Shown piece after piece: positions 29,922-38,005 of a stretch of 64,000 bases of DNA. Made by a program: the position numbers and the translations under genes. The notes under the pieces are model-generated. The model made no database searches. It had not been told where the DNA came from and was given only the letters and a program-made list of their open reading frames with translations. Every line of letters starts with the position of its first letter. Positions within the stretch are counted from its first letter, which is position 1. This DNA is from Candidatus Rokuibacteriota bacterium (GTDB taxonomy: Bacteria; Methylomirabilota; Methylomirabilia; Rokubacteriales; CSP1-6): contig QHSC01000078.1 of assembly GCA_003220345.1 (NCBI GenBank), positions 62,001 to 126,000 on the forward strand, in the 5' to 3' direction.

Positions 29922-31138
29922 GGCCCGGGCGCATCGTCGCCTGGGCGCTCTACGACTTCGCCAATTCCTCCTTCGCGGCCGTCATCTTCGCCACCATCTA
30001 CGCCACGTACTACGCGATGGCCGTGGTGGGCAATCAGAGCGGGGCGGGGGACCTCTGGTGGGGTCGGGTGATCTCGGTCTCCATGGGCGCGGTCGCCGTC
30101 ACGTCGCCCTTCCTGGGCGGGCTCGCCGATCGCGCGGGCATTCGCCGCCCTCTCTTCATCGCCTTCACCTCCCTCGCCGTCCTCTCTACCGCCCTCATGG
30201 CCACCGTGCATCCGGGCATGGTGATGTGGGGCTTCATCCTGGGGGTGCTGGGCAATGTCGGCTACGAGGGTGCGCTCGTCTACTACAACGCCTACCTGCC
30301 CGATCTGGCCCCACCGAGCCATCAAGGCCGCGTCTCCGGCTGGGGCTTCGCCACCGGCTACGCGGGCTCCATCGTGGCCCTTCTCTCCGCCTACCCGTTC
30401 GTCCAGGCCAAGAACTACGGGGGGGCCTTCCTGGCCACCGCCGCCCTCTTCACCGTGTTCTCCCTCCCCGCCTTCATCTTCCTTCCCGAGCCTCACCGCG
30501 GACGCATCTCCGTGTGGCAGGCCGCGCGGGAAGGGGGGGCCGAGGTGCTGTCCACTGCACGCAAGATCCTGCGCATGCCCGACCTGCGCCGCTTCCTTGG
30601 TGCCTACTTCATCTACGAGGACGGCGTGAACACGGTGGTGGGCTTCTCCGCCATCTTCGCCGCCCAGACCCTCGGGTTCCCCATGGGCCAGCTCATCGTC
30701 CTCTACATCGTGGTCCAGGTCTCGGCGCTCCTGGGCGCGCTGGCCTGGGCCTGGCCCACCGACAAGCTCGGCCCGAAGCGCGTGGTCATGGTCACCCTCT
30801 GCCAGTGGACGGCCGTCGTGATCGCCGCCTACTTCGTGGAGACGCAGGGGCAGTTCTGGGCGCTGGCCGTGCTGGCGGGCACTGGTCTCGGCGCCGTGCA
30901 GGCGGCCAGCCGCGCCTTCCTGGCTGGCCTCTGCCCCGCGGGCATGGAAGCGGAGCTGTTCGGCTTCTACTCGCTGTGCGGCAAGAGCGCGGCGATCATG
31001 GGGCCGCTCGTCTTTGGCGGCATCTCGCACGCCGCGGGCGGCAACCAGCGGGCGGGGATCCTCGCCGTCGGCACCTTCTTCCTGGTCGGCCTCATCCTGC
31101 TTTCGCGCGTGAAGGCCGGCGGCCCCGCGCGAGCTTAG
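29918..31138 (+). CDS. UMF1/Atg22-type major facilitator transporter
   Basis: A 406-residue protein with about 11-12 hydrophobic segments and the family signature WALYDFANSSFAAVIFATIYATYY at the N-terminus. GVNTVVGFSAIFAAQTLGF and GLGAVQAASRAFLAGLCPAGMEAELFGFYSL are also typical of Atg22/UMF1 proteins. Vacuolar Atg22 exports amino acids; bacterial substrates are unknown. ATGA overlap links it to the acyltransferase. The last 47 bases overlap the end of the opposing LysR gene. Confidence 0.88.
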   Translation: MRPGRIVAWALYDFANSSFAAVIFATIYATYYAMAVVGNQSGAGDLWWGRVISVSMGAVAVTSPFLGGLADRAGIRRPLFIAFTSLAVLSTALMATVHPGMVMWGFILGVLGNVGYEGALVYYNAYLPDLAPPSHQGRVSGWGFATGYAGSIVALLSAYPFVQAKNYGGAFLATAALFTVFSLPAFIFLPEPHRGRISVWQAAREGGAEVLSTARKILRMPDLRRFLGAYFIYEDGVNTVVGFSAIFAAQTLGFPMGQLIVLYIVVQVSALLGALAWAWPTDKLGPKRVVMVTLCQWTAVVIAAYFVETQGQFWALAVLAGTGLGAVQAASRAFLAGLCPAGMEAELFGFYSLCGKSAAIMGPLVFGGISHAAGGNQRAGILAVGTFFLVGLILLSRVKAGGPARA

Positions 31139-32048
31139 CGGGCCGCTCGCGAGCAGGGCGCCGACGCGCCCGCCTCTGGAGGGCCTGGAGCAGGGCCTGC
31201 AGGGGCGGGCTCAGAGGCTTGTCGCGCCGCCTGATGATGCCGAGCCGCCTGACCAGGGGCGGGGAGAGCGGAATGACCCGCAGCGTGCCCGCGCGCGCCT
31301 CGGCCCGGACGGAGATCGCCGAGGTGATGGAGGGCCCGAGCCCCGCGCTGACGAGCTCCTTGATGGCCTCGCCATTCCCCAGCTCCATGGCCACGCGCGG
31401 CGTCACCCGGCCGCGCCGGAACCATCCCTCGATGACCTGGCGAATGGTGCCTCCGCGCTCGTAGAGGATGAGGGGCTCGCGCGCCAGGTGCCCGGGCGTG
31501 AAGGCGCGGGGGCGCCGCCGCCGGCGCGCGGGGGGGGCGATGGCGACCAGGCGGTCCGTGTAGAAGGGCGTCACCACGAGCTGTCTTGAGCGGACGGGAA
31601 GCGTGACCACGGCGACGTCGAGGGCGTTCTCGGCCACCGCCTTGGCGATCTCCGGCGTGTTGCCCGTCACGATGACGAGCTCGAGGTCGGGATAGCGCGC
31701 GCGAAGGCGCCGCAGGATAGGCGGGAGGAGGTAGATGCTGGCCGTGGCGCCGGTGCCCACGCGGACCCGGCCGGCCACCACTCCCCGAAGCGCCCGCACC
31801 CGGGCCGCTGCCGCCTCCAGGGCGTCGAGGGCCCGCCCGCCGTGCTCCAGGAGGACCGCCCCCGCCCGGGTGAGCGCGGCCCGCCTGCCCATGCGCTCGA
31901 GGAGGGGCAGCCCCAGGCCGTCCTCGAGCTGGCGCACGTGGAGGCTGACGGCGGGCTGGCTCAGGTGGAGAGAGTCCGCGGCCCGGGAGAAGCTCCCGAG
32001 GCGGGCGATCTCGTGCAGCGTGCGCAGGTGGGCGGGGCTGACGGCCAT
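31092..32048 (-). CDS. LysR-family transcriptional regulator
   Basis: The 318-residue protein has a winged helix-turn-helix at 1-65 (LRTLHEIARLGSFSRAADSLHLSQPAVSLHVRQLEDGLGLPLLER) and a type II periplasmic-binding-like effector domain at about 90-300. The residues after about 295 are very Arg-rich. It reads divergently from the acetyltransferase at 32140 across an AT-rich gap, the usual layout for a LysR regulator and its target. Its 3' end overlaps the MFS gene tail by 47 bases. Confidence 0.92.
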   Translation of the reverse strand: MAVSPAHLRTLHEIARLGSFSRAADSLHLSQPAVSLHVRQLEDGLGLPLLERMGRRAALTRAGAVLLEHGGRALDALEAAAARVRALRGVVAGRVRVGTGATASIYLLPPILRRLRARYPDLELVIVTGNTPEIAKAVAENALDVAVVTLPVRSRQLVVTPFYTDRLVAIAPPARRRRRPRAFTPGHLAREPLILYERGGTIRQVIEGWFRRGRVTPRVAMELGNGEAIKELVSAGLGPSITSAISVRAEARAGTLRVIPLSPPLVRRLGIIRRRDKPLSPPLQALLQALQRRARRRPARERPAKLARGRRPSRAKAG

Positions 32049-32139
32049 TGCTATGAGTATTTATAATGATTTGTATAAAAACAATCTATTTTATTGATGG
32101 CCATCCATCCGTCATGATCCGGAGAAGGAGGATGACCAC
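32049..32139. promoter_or_regulatory. AT-rich divergent control region between lysR-type gene and acetyltransferase gene
   Basis: About 50 bases here (around 32050-32100) are strikingly AT-rich in an otherwise GC-rich window. They contain several TATAAT-like and TTGTAT-like hexamers on both strands, and the inverted pair ATAAAA/TTTTAT (8-base spacer) that could be a LysR box. A GGAGAAGGAGG ribosome-binding site precedes the acetyltransferase start. Confidence 0.55.
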
Positions 32140-32637
32140 ATGGAGCCCATGCACGTCCGCTTCGCCGCGCTCGACGATGCCCCGGGCATCTGCACCATCT
32201 ACAACCAGGGCATCGACGATCGCGTGGCCACCCTGGAGACCGAGCTGCGCGATGCCGAGGAGCGGCGTCGCTGGCTAGCCTCGCGCGGGACGCGCTATCC
32301 GGTCGTCGTGGCCGAGGCGCGCGGGCAGATCATCGGGTGGAGCAGCCTCAACCCCTTCAACCCGCGCCGAGCCTACGACCATGTGGCCGACATCTCCGTG
32401 TACGTCGAGCGGAGCTGGCGCGGCCGGGGCGCGGGCCGCGTGCTCCTCGAGCGCCTGGTCGAGCTCGGCCGAGGGCTCCACTTCCACAAGCTCGTCCTCG
32501 CGTGCTTCCCGACCAACAAGGCCGGGGTTGCCCTCTACGAGCGCATGGGCTTCGCCCCGGTGGGCATCTACCACGAGCAGGGTCTCCTCGACGGTCGGTG
32601 GGTGGACGTCCTGGTCATGGAGCGACTGTTAGAGTAG
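32140..32637 (+). CDS. GNAT acetyltransferase, phosphinothricin acetyltransferase-like
   Basis: A 165-residue GNAT protein resembling the Pat/Bar/ArsN subgroup. It has IYNQGIDDRVATLETE near the N-terminus, the acetyl-CoA loop ERSWRGRGAGRVLLERLVE (motif A) and FPTNKAGVALYERMGFAPVGIYHEQGLLDGRWVDVLVMERLL. These enzymes N-acetylate phosphinothricin, arsinothricin or methionine derivatives; the natural substrate here is unknown. A second ATG at 32149 is possible. It is probably controlled by the divergent LysR protein. Confidence 0.85.
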   Translation: MEPMHVRFAALDDAPGICTIYNQGIDDRVATLETELRDAEERRRWLASRGTRYPVVVAEARGQIIGWSSLNPFNPRRAYDHVADISVYVERSWRGRGAGRVLLERLVELGRGLHFHKLVLACFPTNKAGVALYERMGFAPVGIYHEQGLLDGRWVDVLVMERLLE

Positions 32638-32664
32638 CGACCGGGCCCCACATATGGGGGCGTA

Positions 32665-32694
32665 TTGACACTCAGGCCCGAGGGAGCGTAATGT
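32665..32694 (+). promoter_or_regulatory. Predicted promoter for rpiB
   Basis: A consensus TTGACA (32665-32670), an 18-base spacer and TAATGT (32689-32694). Transcription would begin at about 32701-32703, at the second possible rpiB ATG, implying a leaderless mRNA. If instead the upstream ATG at 32691 is used, the AGGGAG at 32681 serves as ribosome-binding site and the promoter must lie elsewhere. Confidence 0.45.
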
Positions 32695-32702
32695 CAGGCG
32701 CG

Positions 32703-33170
32703 ATGCTCGCGGTTGCCCTCGGAGCCGATCACGCCGGCTGGGAGCTCAAGGAAGCCCTCAAGGCCTGGCTCATGGATGCCGGCTACCAGGTCCTGGACTT
32801 CGGCGCCCACGGCCCCGACTCCGTCGACTATCCCGACTACGCTGCTCAGGTCGCCGAGGCCGTCTCCGTCGGCAAGGTCGATCGTGGTCTCCTCGTCTGC
32901 GGCACGGGCATCGGCATGACCATCGCCGCCAACAAGGTACCCGGGATCCGGGCGGCCCTCTGCGGCGACGTCTTCACCGCGCGCATGAGCCGCGAGCACA
33001 ACGACGCCAACGTCCTCGCCCTGGGGGGACGGCTGACGGGGCGCGAGACGGGGCTAGACATCCTGCGGGCCTGGCTCGAGACATCGTTCGCGGGGGGCCG
33101 CCACGCCCTGCGGGTGGACAAGATCTCGGAGATGGAGCGCGGGCTCATGCGCGCGCGGGCCGGGACATGA
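32703..33170 (+). CDS. rpiB: Ribose-5-phosphate isomerase B
   Basis: RpiB interconverts ribose-5-P and ribulose-5-P. The 155-residue form begins [20 protein letters not shown]. It has the active-site Cys in [16 protein letters not shown] and the [28 protein letters not shown] block. ATG 32703 is preferred because it matches the family N-terminus; an ATG at 32691 adds MSGA and has a better Shine-Dalgarno sequence. The ATGA overlap with glyA ties ribose and one-carbon metabolism in one operon. Confidence 0.93.
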   Translation: MLAVALGADHAGWELKEALKAWLMDAGYQVLDFGAHGPDSVDYPDYAAQVAEAVSVGKVDRGLLVCGTGIGMTIAANKVPGIRAALCGDVFTARMSREHNDANVLALGGRLTGRETGLDILRAWLETSFAGGRHALRVDKISEMERGLMRARAGT

Positions 33171-34414
33171 GCGGGCTCGAGCACGTGGACCCCGAGATCG
33201 CCCGGGCCATCCGGGACGAGACCGTCCGTCAGTCGCGCAACCTCGAGCTGATCGCTTCCGAGAACTTCGTCTCCGAGGCCGTGCTGGAGGCGACGGGCTC
33301 GGTGATGACCAACAAGTACGCCGAGGGCTATCCGGGCAAGCGCTACTACGGCGGCTGCGAGATCGTGGACGTGGCCGAGAACCTCGCCATCTCCCGCGCG
33401 AAGGCGCTCTTCGGCGCCGAGCACGTCAATGTCCAGCCCCACTCGGGCTCCCAGGCGAACATGGCGGTGTACTTCACCTTGCTCAAGCCGGGAGATGTGG
33501 TCCTTGGGCCCAATCTCGCCCACGGCGGCCATCTCACGGCGGGAAGCCCCATGAACTTCTCGGGGCGGCTCTACACCATCGTGCCGTACGGCGTCACCCG
33601 GGACACGGAGCGGATCGATCTCGACCAGGTGCGAGACCTGGCCAAGCAGCACCGCCCGAAGCTCATCATCGCGGGTGGCTCGGCCTTCCCCCGCGCCATC
33701 GACTTCAAGCCGTTCCGCGAGATCGCCGACGAGGCGGGGGCCGCCCTCATGGCCGACATCGCGCACCCCGCGGGCCTGGTGGCCGCAGGCCTCCATCCGT
33801 CGCCCGTGCCCTATGCCGACTTCGTCACCACCACCACCCACAAGACTCTTCGCGGGCCGCGCGGTGGCATGGTCATGTGCCGGAGCGCCTACGCGAAGGA
33901 TCTGGACCGCACCGTGCTGCCGGGCATCCAGGGCGGCCCCCTCATGCACGTGATCGCCGCCAAGGCCGTGGCCTTCCGCGAGGCCCAGACGCCCGAGTGG
34001 CGGGTCTACCAGGCCCAGATCATCAAGAACGCCAAGGCGCTTGCCGAGGCCTTGCTGGCCCTGGGCTACCGCCTGGTCTCGGGCGGCACCGACACGCATC
34101 TCCTCCTCGTCGACCTGACGCCCAAGGGCATCACCGGCAAGGACGCGCAGGAAGCGCTCGACCGGGCGTGGATCACCGTGAACAAGAACGGCATCCCCTT
34201 CGACACCAAGGGGCCCATGGTCACGAGTGGGGTGCGTCTGGGCACGCCCGCCGTGACCACGCGCGGCATGCGCGAGCCGGAGATGGCGCAGATCGCCGCC
34301 CTCATCGACGGCGTGCTCGGCAGTCTCGGCAATGCCACGGCGGAGGCGAAGGTGCGTGGCGAGGTGGAGGAGCTGACTTCACGATTCCCGCTCTACGCGG
34401 AGCGGCTGAGGTGA
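33167..34414 (+). CDS. glyA: Serine hydroxymethyltransferase
   Basis: GlyA interconverts serine and glycine with tetrahydrofolate, the main source of one-carbon units for the purine pathway seen upstream. The 415-residue PLP enzyme has [36 protein letters not shown] and the PLP-binding Lys226 in [27 protein letters not shown] lies in the C-terminal domain. ATGA overlap with rpiB; followed closely by nrdR, a common arrangement. Confidence 0.97.
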   Translation: MSGLEHVDPEIARAIRDETVRQSRNLELIASENFVSEAVLEATGSVMTNKYAEGYPGKRYYGGCEIVDVAENLAISRAKALFGAEHVNVQPHSGSQANMAVYFTLLKPGDVVLGPNLAHGGHLTAGSPMNFSGRLYTIVPYGVTRDTERIDLDQVRDLAKQHRPKLIIAGGSAFPRAIDFKPFREIADEAGAALMADIAHPAGLVAAGLHPSPVPYADFVTTTTHKTLRGPRGGMVMCRSAYAKDLDRTVLPGIQGGPLMHVIAAKAVAFREAQTPEWRVYQAQIIKNAKALAEALLALGYRLVSGGTDTHLLLVDLTPKGITGKDAQEALDRAWITVNKNGIPFDTKGPMVTSGVRLGTPAVTTRGMREPEMAQIAALIDGVLGSLGNATAEAKVRGEVEELTSRFPLYAERLR

Positions 34415-34418
34415 CCCC

Positions 34419-34919
34419 GTGAAGTGTCCATTCTGCGGACACACCGAGGACCGCGTCGTCGATTCGCGCGTCGGGCGCGAGGGCGAGTTCATCCGCCGCC
34501 GCCGCGAGTGTCTCAAGTGCCACCGCCGCTACACCACCTACGAGTACATCGAGGACGTGCTCCCCCACGTGGTCAAGCGGGACGGCCGGCGCGAGCCCTT
34601 CGATCGCCAGAAGCTCCGCGGCTCCATCCTGAAGTCGTGCGAGAAGCGCTCGGTGGGCGTCCAGGCGGTGGACGACGTGGTGGCCGACATCGAGGCGCGC
34701 CTGCACGAGCGGGCGGAGAAGGAGATCACGAGCCTCGAGATGGGCGAGATCGTGATGGAGCACCTGCAGAAGCTCGACCAGGTCGCGTACGTCCGCTTCG
34801 CCTCCGTCTACCGCCAGTTCAAGGACATCTCACAGTTCATGGACGAGGTGAAAGGGCTCATCAAGGACGGGGACAAGTCGAAGGCGCCCAAACCGGTCAA
34901 GCCGGCGCCCAAGAAGTAG
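34419..34919 (+). CDS. nrdR: Transcriptional repressor NrdR
   Basis: NrdR represses ribonucleotide reductase genes by sensing ATP/dATP. The 166-residue protein has the N-terminal zinc ribbon (CPFC...CLKC, residues 3-34) and an ATP-cone (VVKRDGRREPFDRQKLRGSILKSCEKRSV). It is a little longer than the usual 150 or so residues because of a Lys/Pro-rich tail ending KPVKPAPKK. It starts with GTG 4 bases after glyA. Confidence 0.95.
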   Translation: MKCPFCGHTEDRVVDSRVGREGEFIRRRRECLKCHRRYTTYEYIEDVLPHVVKRDGRREPFDRQKLRGSILKSCEKRSVGVQAVDDVVADIEARLHERAEKEITSLEMGEIVMEHLQKLDQVAYVRFASVYRQFKDISQFMDEVKGLIKDGDKSKAPKPVKPAPKK

Positions 34920-34938
34920 CTGGACCGGCCCGCTCGCC

Positions 34939-36492
34939 TCAGCTGACGCTGAAGACGCTGACCTCGACCGACCTGCCCTTCACCCGCACGGCGGGGAGCG
35001 TCTCCAGCCCTCCGCCGTTGCTCAGCCGGCCTCGCGTGGCCTCGCTGAGCAGGATGTCGGTGCCGAGCTCCTTGTTGAGCCCCTGGATGCGCGAGGCGAG
35101 GTTGACTGCGTCTCCCACCAGGGCATACGTCAGCCGCTCCGCGCTCCCGATGTTGCCGGCGAGGACGGTGCCCGTGTGAATGCCGATGCCGTTGCGGAGG
35201 GGAGGCTTGCCCGCCCCGGCCCGCCGGGCATTGAGCTCGGCAAGGCGCCGGCGCATCTCGCGGGCGGCGCGAAGGGCCCGGTCCGCGTGGTCGCCCGCAT
35301 GCAGGGGAGCGCCGAAGACCGCCTCGATCTCGTCGCCGATGTACTGGAGGACGAGGCCGCGCTCGCCGCGGATGGCCGCCTCCATCTCGGTGAAGTACTC
35401 GTTGAGATCGCGCACCACTTCCCGAGGCTCGGTCCGCTCCACCCACGGCGTGAAGTCGCGGAGGTCGGCGAAGAGCACGGTCACCTCCTCCAGCTGGCCG
35501 TCGAAGCTCGCCCGCCCGGCCAGGATCTCGTCGCGCACTTCGCGGGTGACGTACTTGCCGAAGGTCTCCCGGATGACCTCGCGCTCGCGCAGCCCCTCGA
35601 GCATGCGGTTGAAGCCCTCGCCCACGGCGCCGATCTCGTCATTGGCCTCCACGGGGACGCGGCCGTCGAGCTCGCCGCGGCCCACCGCGGCCATCTCGCG
35701 CTCGAGGCGTCGGAGGGGATCGGCCACGCTGCGCGCCGTGAAGATCGCCAGCCCGGCGGCGGCCACGATCCCCACGCCCACGATGAAGGCGATGATCAGC
35801 CGTAGCTCGCCGACGAGATGGAAGGCTGCGGCGGCATCGACGCCCGCGAGCGACAGGGCGCGCGCGTAGGCGATGGTGCCCAGGACGGCGAGAGGGATGA
35901 CGCTGATCAGCAGGAAGATGACGAGGAGCCGCATCCTGACCGAGAGGCGGACGGCGCCGGTAACCCCGCTGACGTCGCCCCGCGGGAAGAAGTGGGGCAT
36001 GGCCCGCCGCCACTGATGCTCCGTCACGAGGAAGACGAAGGCGGTGGACACGCTGCCCGCCACCCCCGTGATGCCGAACACCGTTCGCCATGCCCGCTCG
36101 GGCGCGAAGAAGCCCGCGATCATGGGCCAGAGCACGCCCCAGATGACACCCGCCGCGATCCAGGCGACAAAGCTCACCATCGCGAGCATGGGAGGAAGCA
36201 TGAGCGCCCGCTGCTTCGCCAGCCGGGCCTCGGCTTCCGGCAGGTCGGCGACGATTGCCTGCACCTTGACGAGTGGGGATATCCACTTGCGCACCCACAC
36301 CCAGGCCACGGCAACGAGGGCGGAGAAGCCCACCACGAAATAGCCGATCTCCCACAGTCCGAGATCCCGCGCCGGGCCCGCCGAGGGAAGATCGATGACC
36401 CTGAAATAGAGGAAGGTCAGGAGGGCGCCGACAAGGTTGCCGACGACCAGGATCCAAGGTACTCGCCTCCAGAATCTGTCCACTTCGGCCAT
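34939..36492 (-). CDS. Membrane-bound class III nucleotide cyclase with HAMP domain
   Basis: The 517-residue protein has about six hydrophobic segments in the first 260 residues, a HAMP domain (about 255-310, RSVADPLRRLEREMAAVG) and a class III cyclase catalytic domain (about 340-515). Metal-binding Asps are present in VLFADLRDFT, and the transition-state Asn464 and Arg468 in AVNLASR. The residues that usually specify the base are atypical: Gln383 sits where adenylyl cyclases have Lys (QYIGDEIEAVFG), and Ala457 where they have Asp or Thr. Product identity is therefore uncertain. It converges on nrdR. Confidence 0.85.
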   Translation of the reverse strand: MAEVDRFWRRVPWILVVGNLVGALLTFLYFRVIDLPSAGPARDLGLWEIGYFVVGFSALVAVAWVWVRKWISPLVKVQAIVADLPEAEARLAKQRALMLPPMLAMVSFVAWIAAGVIWGVLWPMIAGFFAPERAWRTVFGITGVAGSVSTAFVFLVTEHQWRRAMPHFFPRGDVSGVTGAVRLSVRMRLLVIFLLISVIPLAVLGTIAYARALSLAGVDAAAAFHLVGELRLIIAFIVGVGIVAAAGLAIFTARSVADPLRRLEREMAAVGRGELDGRVPVEANDEIGAVGEGFNRMLEGLREREVIRETFGKYVTREVRDEILAGRASFDGQLEEVTVLFADLRDFTPWVERTEPREVVRDLNEYFTEMEAAIRGERGLVLQYIGDEIEAVFGAPLHAGDHADRALRAAREMRRRLAELNARRAGAGKPPLRNGIGIHTGTVLAGNIGSAERLTYALVGDAVNLASRIQGLNKELGTDILLSEATRGRLSNGGGLETLPAVRVKGRSVEVSVFSVS

Positions 36493-36727
36493 CGGACGAT
36501 TCTAGCCCGGGGGGTGAGCCCCACGCCGGCTATCACCATGCCGGCGCCGAGAGGAGGACGCCCCCCAGCCCGCCTGCGCCAGGGGCGGCCAGCCTTCGAC
36601 CAGAAGCACCAGCCGCGATGTTGCTCGCGGGAAAGGTCCCCACCCAGAGGACGATGACGACGAAGAGGAGCCCGTAGGCCTTCGCATGGGCTCATGGCGG
36701 GGGAGGGAGATCGGTCGCCGACATGGA
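36493..36727. other. Intergenic stretch without a convincing gene
   Basis: Between the cyclase start and the microgene hairpin I see no supported gene. One minus-strand frame reads as a short hydrophobic segment (YGLLFVVIVLWVGTFPASNI) but has no usable start codon. Another is a Ser/Arg-rich 61-codon frame with no family features. It may hold the cyclase promoter or a decayed gene. Confidence 0.4.
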
Positions 36728-36760
36728 TCGGCCCTGCCGGGATGGGGCCGACAGGGCCGA
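36728..36760 (-). terminator. Strong hairpin after the lysine microgene
   Basis: TCGGCCCTG... at one end pairs with its complement at the other to form a 13-bp stem with a 7-base loop. Read on the minus strand the one non-Watson-Crick position is a G-U wobble; on the plus strand it would be a C-A mismatch, so the structure suits minus-strand RNA. There is no T-run after it, so intrinsic termination is uncertain; it may protect a 3' end instead. Confidence 0.5.
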
Positions 36761-36777
36761 GCGCCGGTATCGGCGGC

Positions 36778-36819
36778 TTACTTCTTCTTTTTCTTGGAGG
36801 CCTTCTTCTTCTTCGCCAT
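36778..36819 (-). CDS. Thirteen-residue lysine-rich microprotein
   Basis: A 13-codon frame encodes MAKKKKASKKKKK. It is preceded on the same strand by a strong GGGGGTGA ribosome-binding site 6 bases before the ATG and by a promoter-like pair at 36874-36903, and followed after 17 bases by a strong hairpin. The whole would be a transcript of about 140 bases. The Lys codons mix AAG with one AAA. It could be a real microprotein, a leader peptide sensing lysyl-tRNA, or a translated small RNA. Confidence 0.45.
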   Translation of the reverse strand: MAKKKKASKKKKK

Positions 36820-36873
36820 CGTGTCACCCCCTTTCCCGTCCCGCGCGTCCCGCGGTTGGTGACTGCTGCGGGA

Positions 36874-36903
36874 ATTCTGGGGGAGGGTCCGGAGACCTGT
36901 CAA
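36874..36903 (-). promoter_or_regulatory. Predicted promoter for the lysine microgene
   Basis: On the minus strand a perfect TTGACA (36903-36898) is followed after 18 bases by CAGAAT (36879-36874). Start of transcription would be near 36867, about 48 bases upstream of the microgene ATG. It lies just past the stop of the phosphoribosyltransferase gene. Confidence 0.5.
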
Positions 36904-36967
36904 GGGGAAAATACAATGGGCGGGGTCGCGCCGCTCTCTCGGGCGCTACATCTTGGGGACGAGACGC

Positions 36968-37615
36968 TCAGTTTCTCTCGCGAGCGGAAGAGGGGCGACG
37001 ATGCTCGCGACGCTTCACGAATTCCTGGTTGAGGGCGACGCCCTTCTTGCACATGGGACATTGATCGGGCGGATACGTCGGGAAATCCCGGCTCACGAGG
37101 CTGAAGATCTCCTTGCCGGCGACCTCGGACTTCTTCGTCCGGCGCCACAGGGCGCCGATGCCAATGACCTGCCCGCCCAGCTCCTCCACGAGATCGCTCA
37201 AGAGCTTGACCGTGGTCCCGGAGCTGACCAGATCTTCGACGATCAGCACCTTGGTGGCGGGTCGGATGAGCCGGTGGAACTCGGCGGGGAGGGTGACCTT
37301 GCGCTTGCCGGCGGAGACGCCCTTGGTGCCGTACATGAGGGTGGGCCGGGAGGGATGCGCGCGCGCCACGCAGTGGGAGAGGATGAGGGCGCCGGGGCCC
37401 GTGGAGAGCACGACGTCGATGGGCCACTGGGCGAAGTGCTTGGCGATGACCGCCCCCAGCCCCTCGGTGAAGGAGGCTTCCGTGGTCACGAGCGTCTTCT
37501 CGATGAACTCGCTCGTGTGCTGGCCCGAGGGCAGGAGGATGTGGTCGTTGGCGTGATAGGCGCCCGTCCGCTTCAGGATCTCCAGATGGATCTTCTCGCG
37601 AACCTCTGCGTCCAT
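36968..37615 (-). CDS. Orotate-type phosphoribosyltransferase
   Basis: The product (215 residues from this start) has the PRPP loop VLIVEDLVSSGTTVKLL, the GHFLLSSG-like segment NDHILLPSGQHTSEFIEKTL and a C-terminal CPMCKKGVALN, often seen in stand-alone orotate phosphoribosyltransferase homologues. It probably transfers a ribose-5-phosphate to orotate or another base; no other pyrimidine gene is nearby. The start is uncertain: an ATG at 37648 would add 11 residues, and the frame is open to 37687. Transcribed opposite to tsaB. Confidence 0.75.
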   Translation of the reverse strand: MDAEVREKIHLEILKRTGAYHANDHILLPSGQHTSEFIEKTLVTTEASFTEGLGAVIAKHFAQWPIDVVLSTGPGALILSHCVARAHPSRPTLMYGTKGVSAGKRKVTLPAEFHRLIRPATKVLIVEDLVSSGTTVKLLSDLVEELGGQVIGIGALWRRTKKSEVAGKEIFSLVSRDFPTYPPDQCPMCKKGVALNQEFVKRREHRRPSSARERN

Positions 37616-37726
37616 CCGGGCAGTTTCTTTCGAGGGCGGCGGGGCCATGGAATTGTAAGGATTACGGCCCCGGCACACCCTTGTCAATCCCTAAAGATAG
37701 CCGAGCATGGGTCGGTCGGGCGCCAG

Positions 37727-37983
37727 GCACTGGGTCAAGTTGCTCGCCAGACCGACTCAGCCCTCGCCTAGGGCTGCGCCCTCAGCTCGAACGGCCACGC
37801 CCGAGGGAGCCAGCAATGCGAGGCGTACGTGGCATTTCGAGCTGAGGGGCGAAGCCACGAGGCGAGAGCTGAGACGATTGTACGTTGAGCGTTGCTGGCG
37901 ACCGAGAACGTGGCCGTTCGAGCCGAACGGCTTTGCCGTGAGGCGAGGGCTGAGTGGGTATGGCGAGCAAATTGGCCCAGTGC
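37727..37983 (+). repeat. Palindromic dispersed element, copy B (257 bp)
   Basis: The full-length copy. It starts GCACTGGGTCAAGTTGCTCGCC and ends GGCGAGCAAATTGGCCCAGTGC. Most of the left arm (including GACTCAGCCCTCGCC and CTCGAACGGCCACG) has its complement in the right arm, so almost the whole unit can fold into one long hairpin. It shares the core with copy A in the same orientation. The second terminal base pair differs between copies in a compensatory way (T-A versus C-G). It ends 22 bases before the tsaB ATG. Confidence 0.85.
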
Positions 37984-38005
37984 CACGTGGTAGACTTCCA
38001 GCGCC

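Noticed and set aside
32649-32663. CCCCA-CATA-TGGGG hairpin after the acetyltransferase gene as a terminator.
   Set aside because: Only a 5-bp stem and no T-run after it.
36502-36687. Minus-strand 61-codon Ser/Arg-rich frame next to the cyclase gene.
   Set aside because: No ribosome-binding site, no coding-like composition; the hydrophobic stretch in an overlapping frame lacks a start codon.
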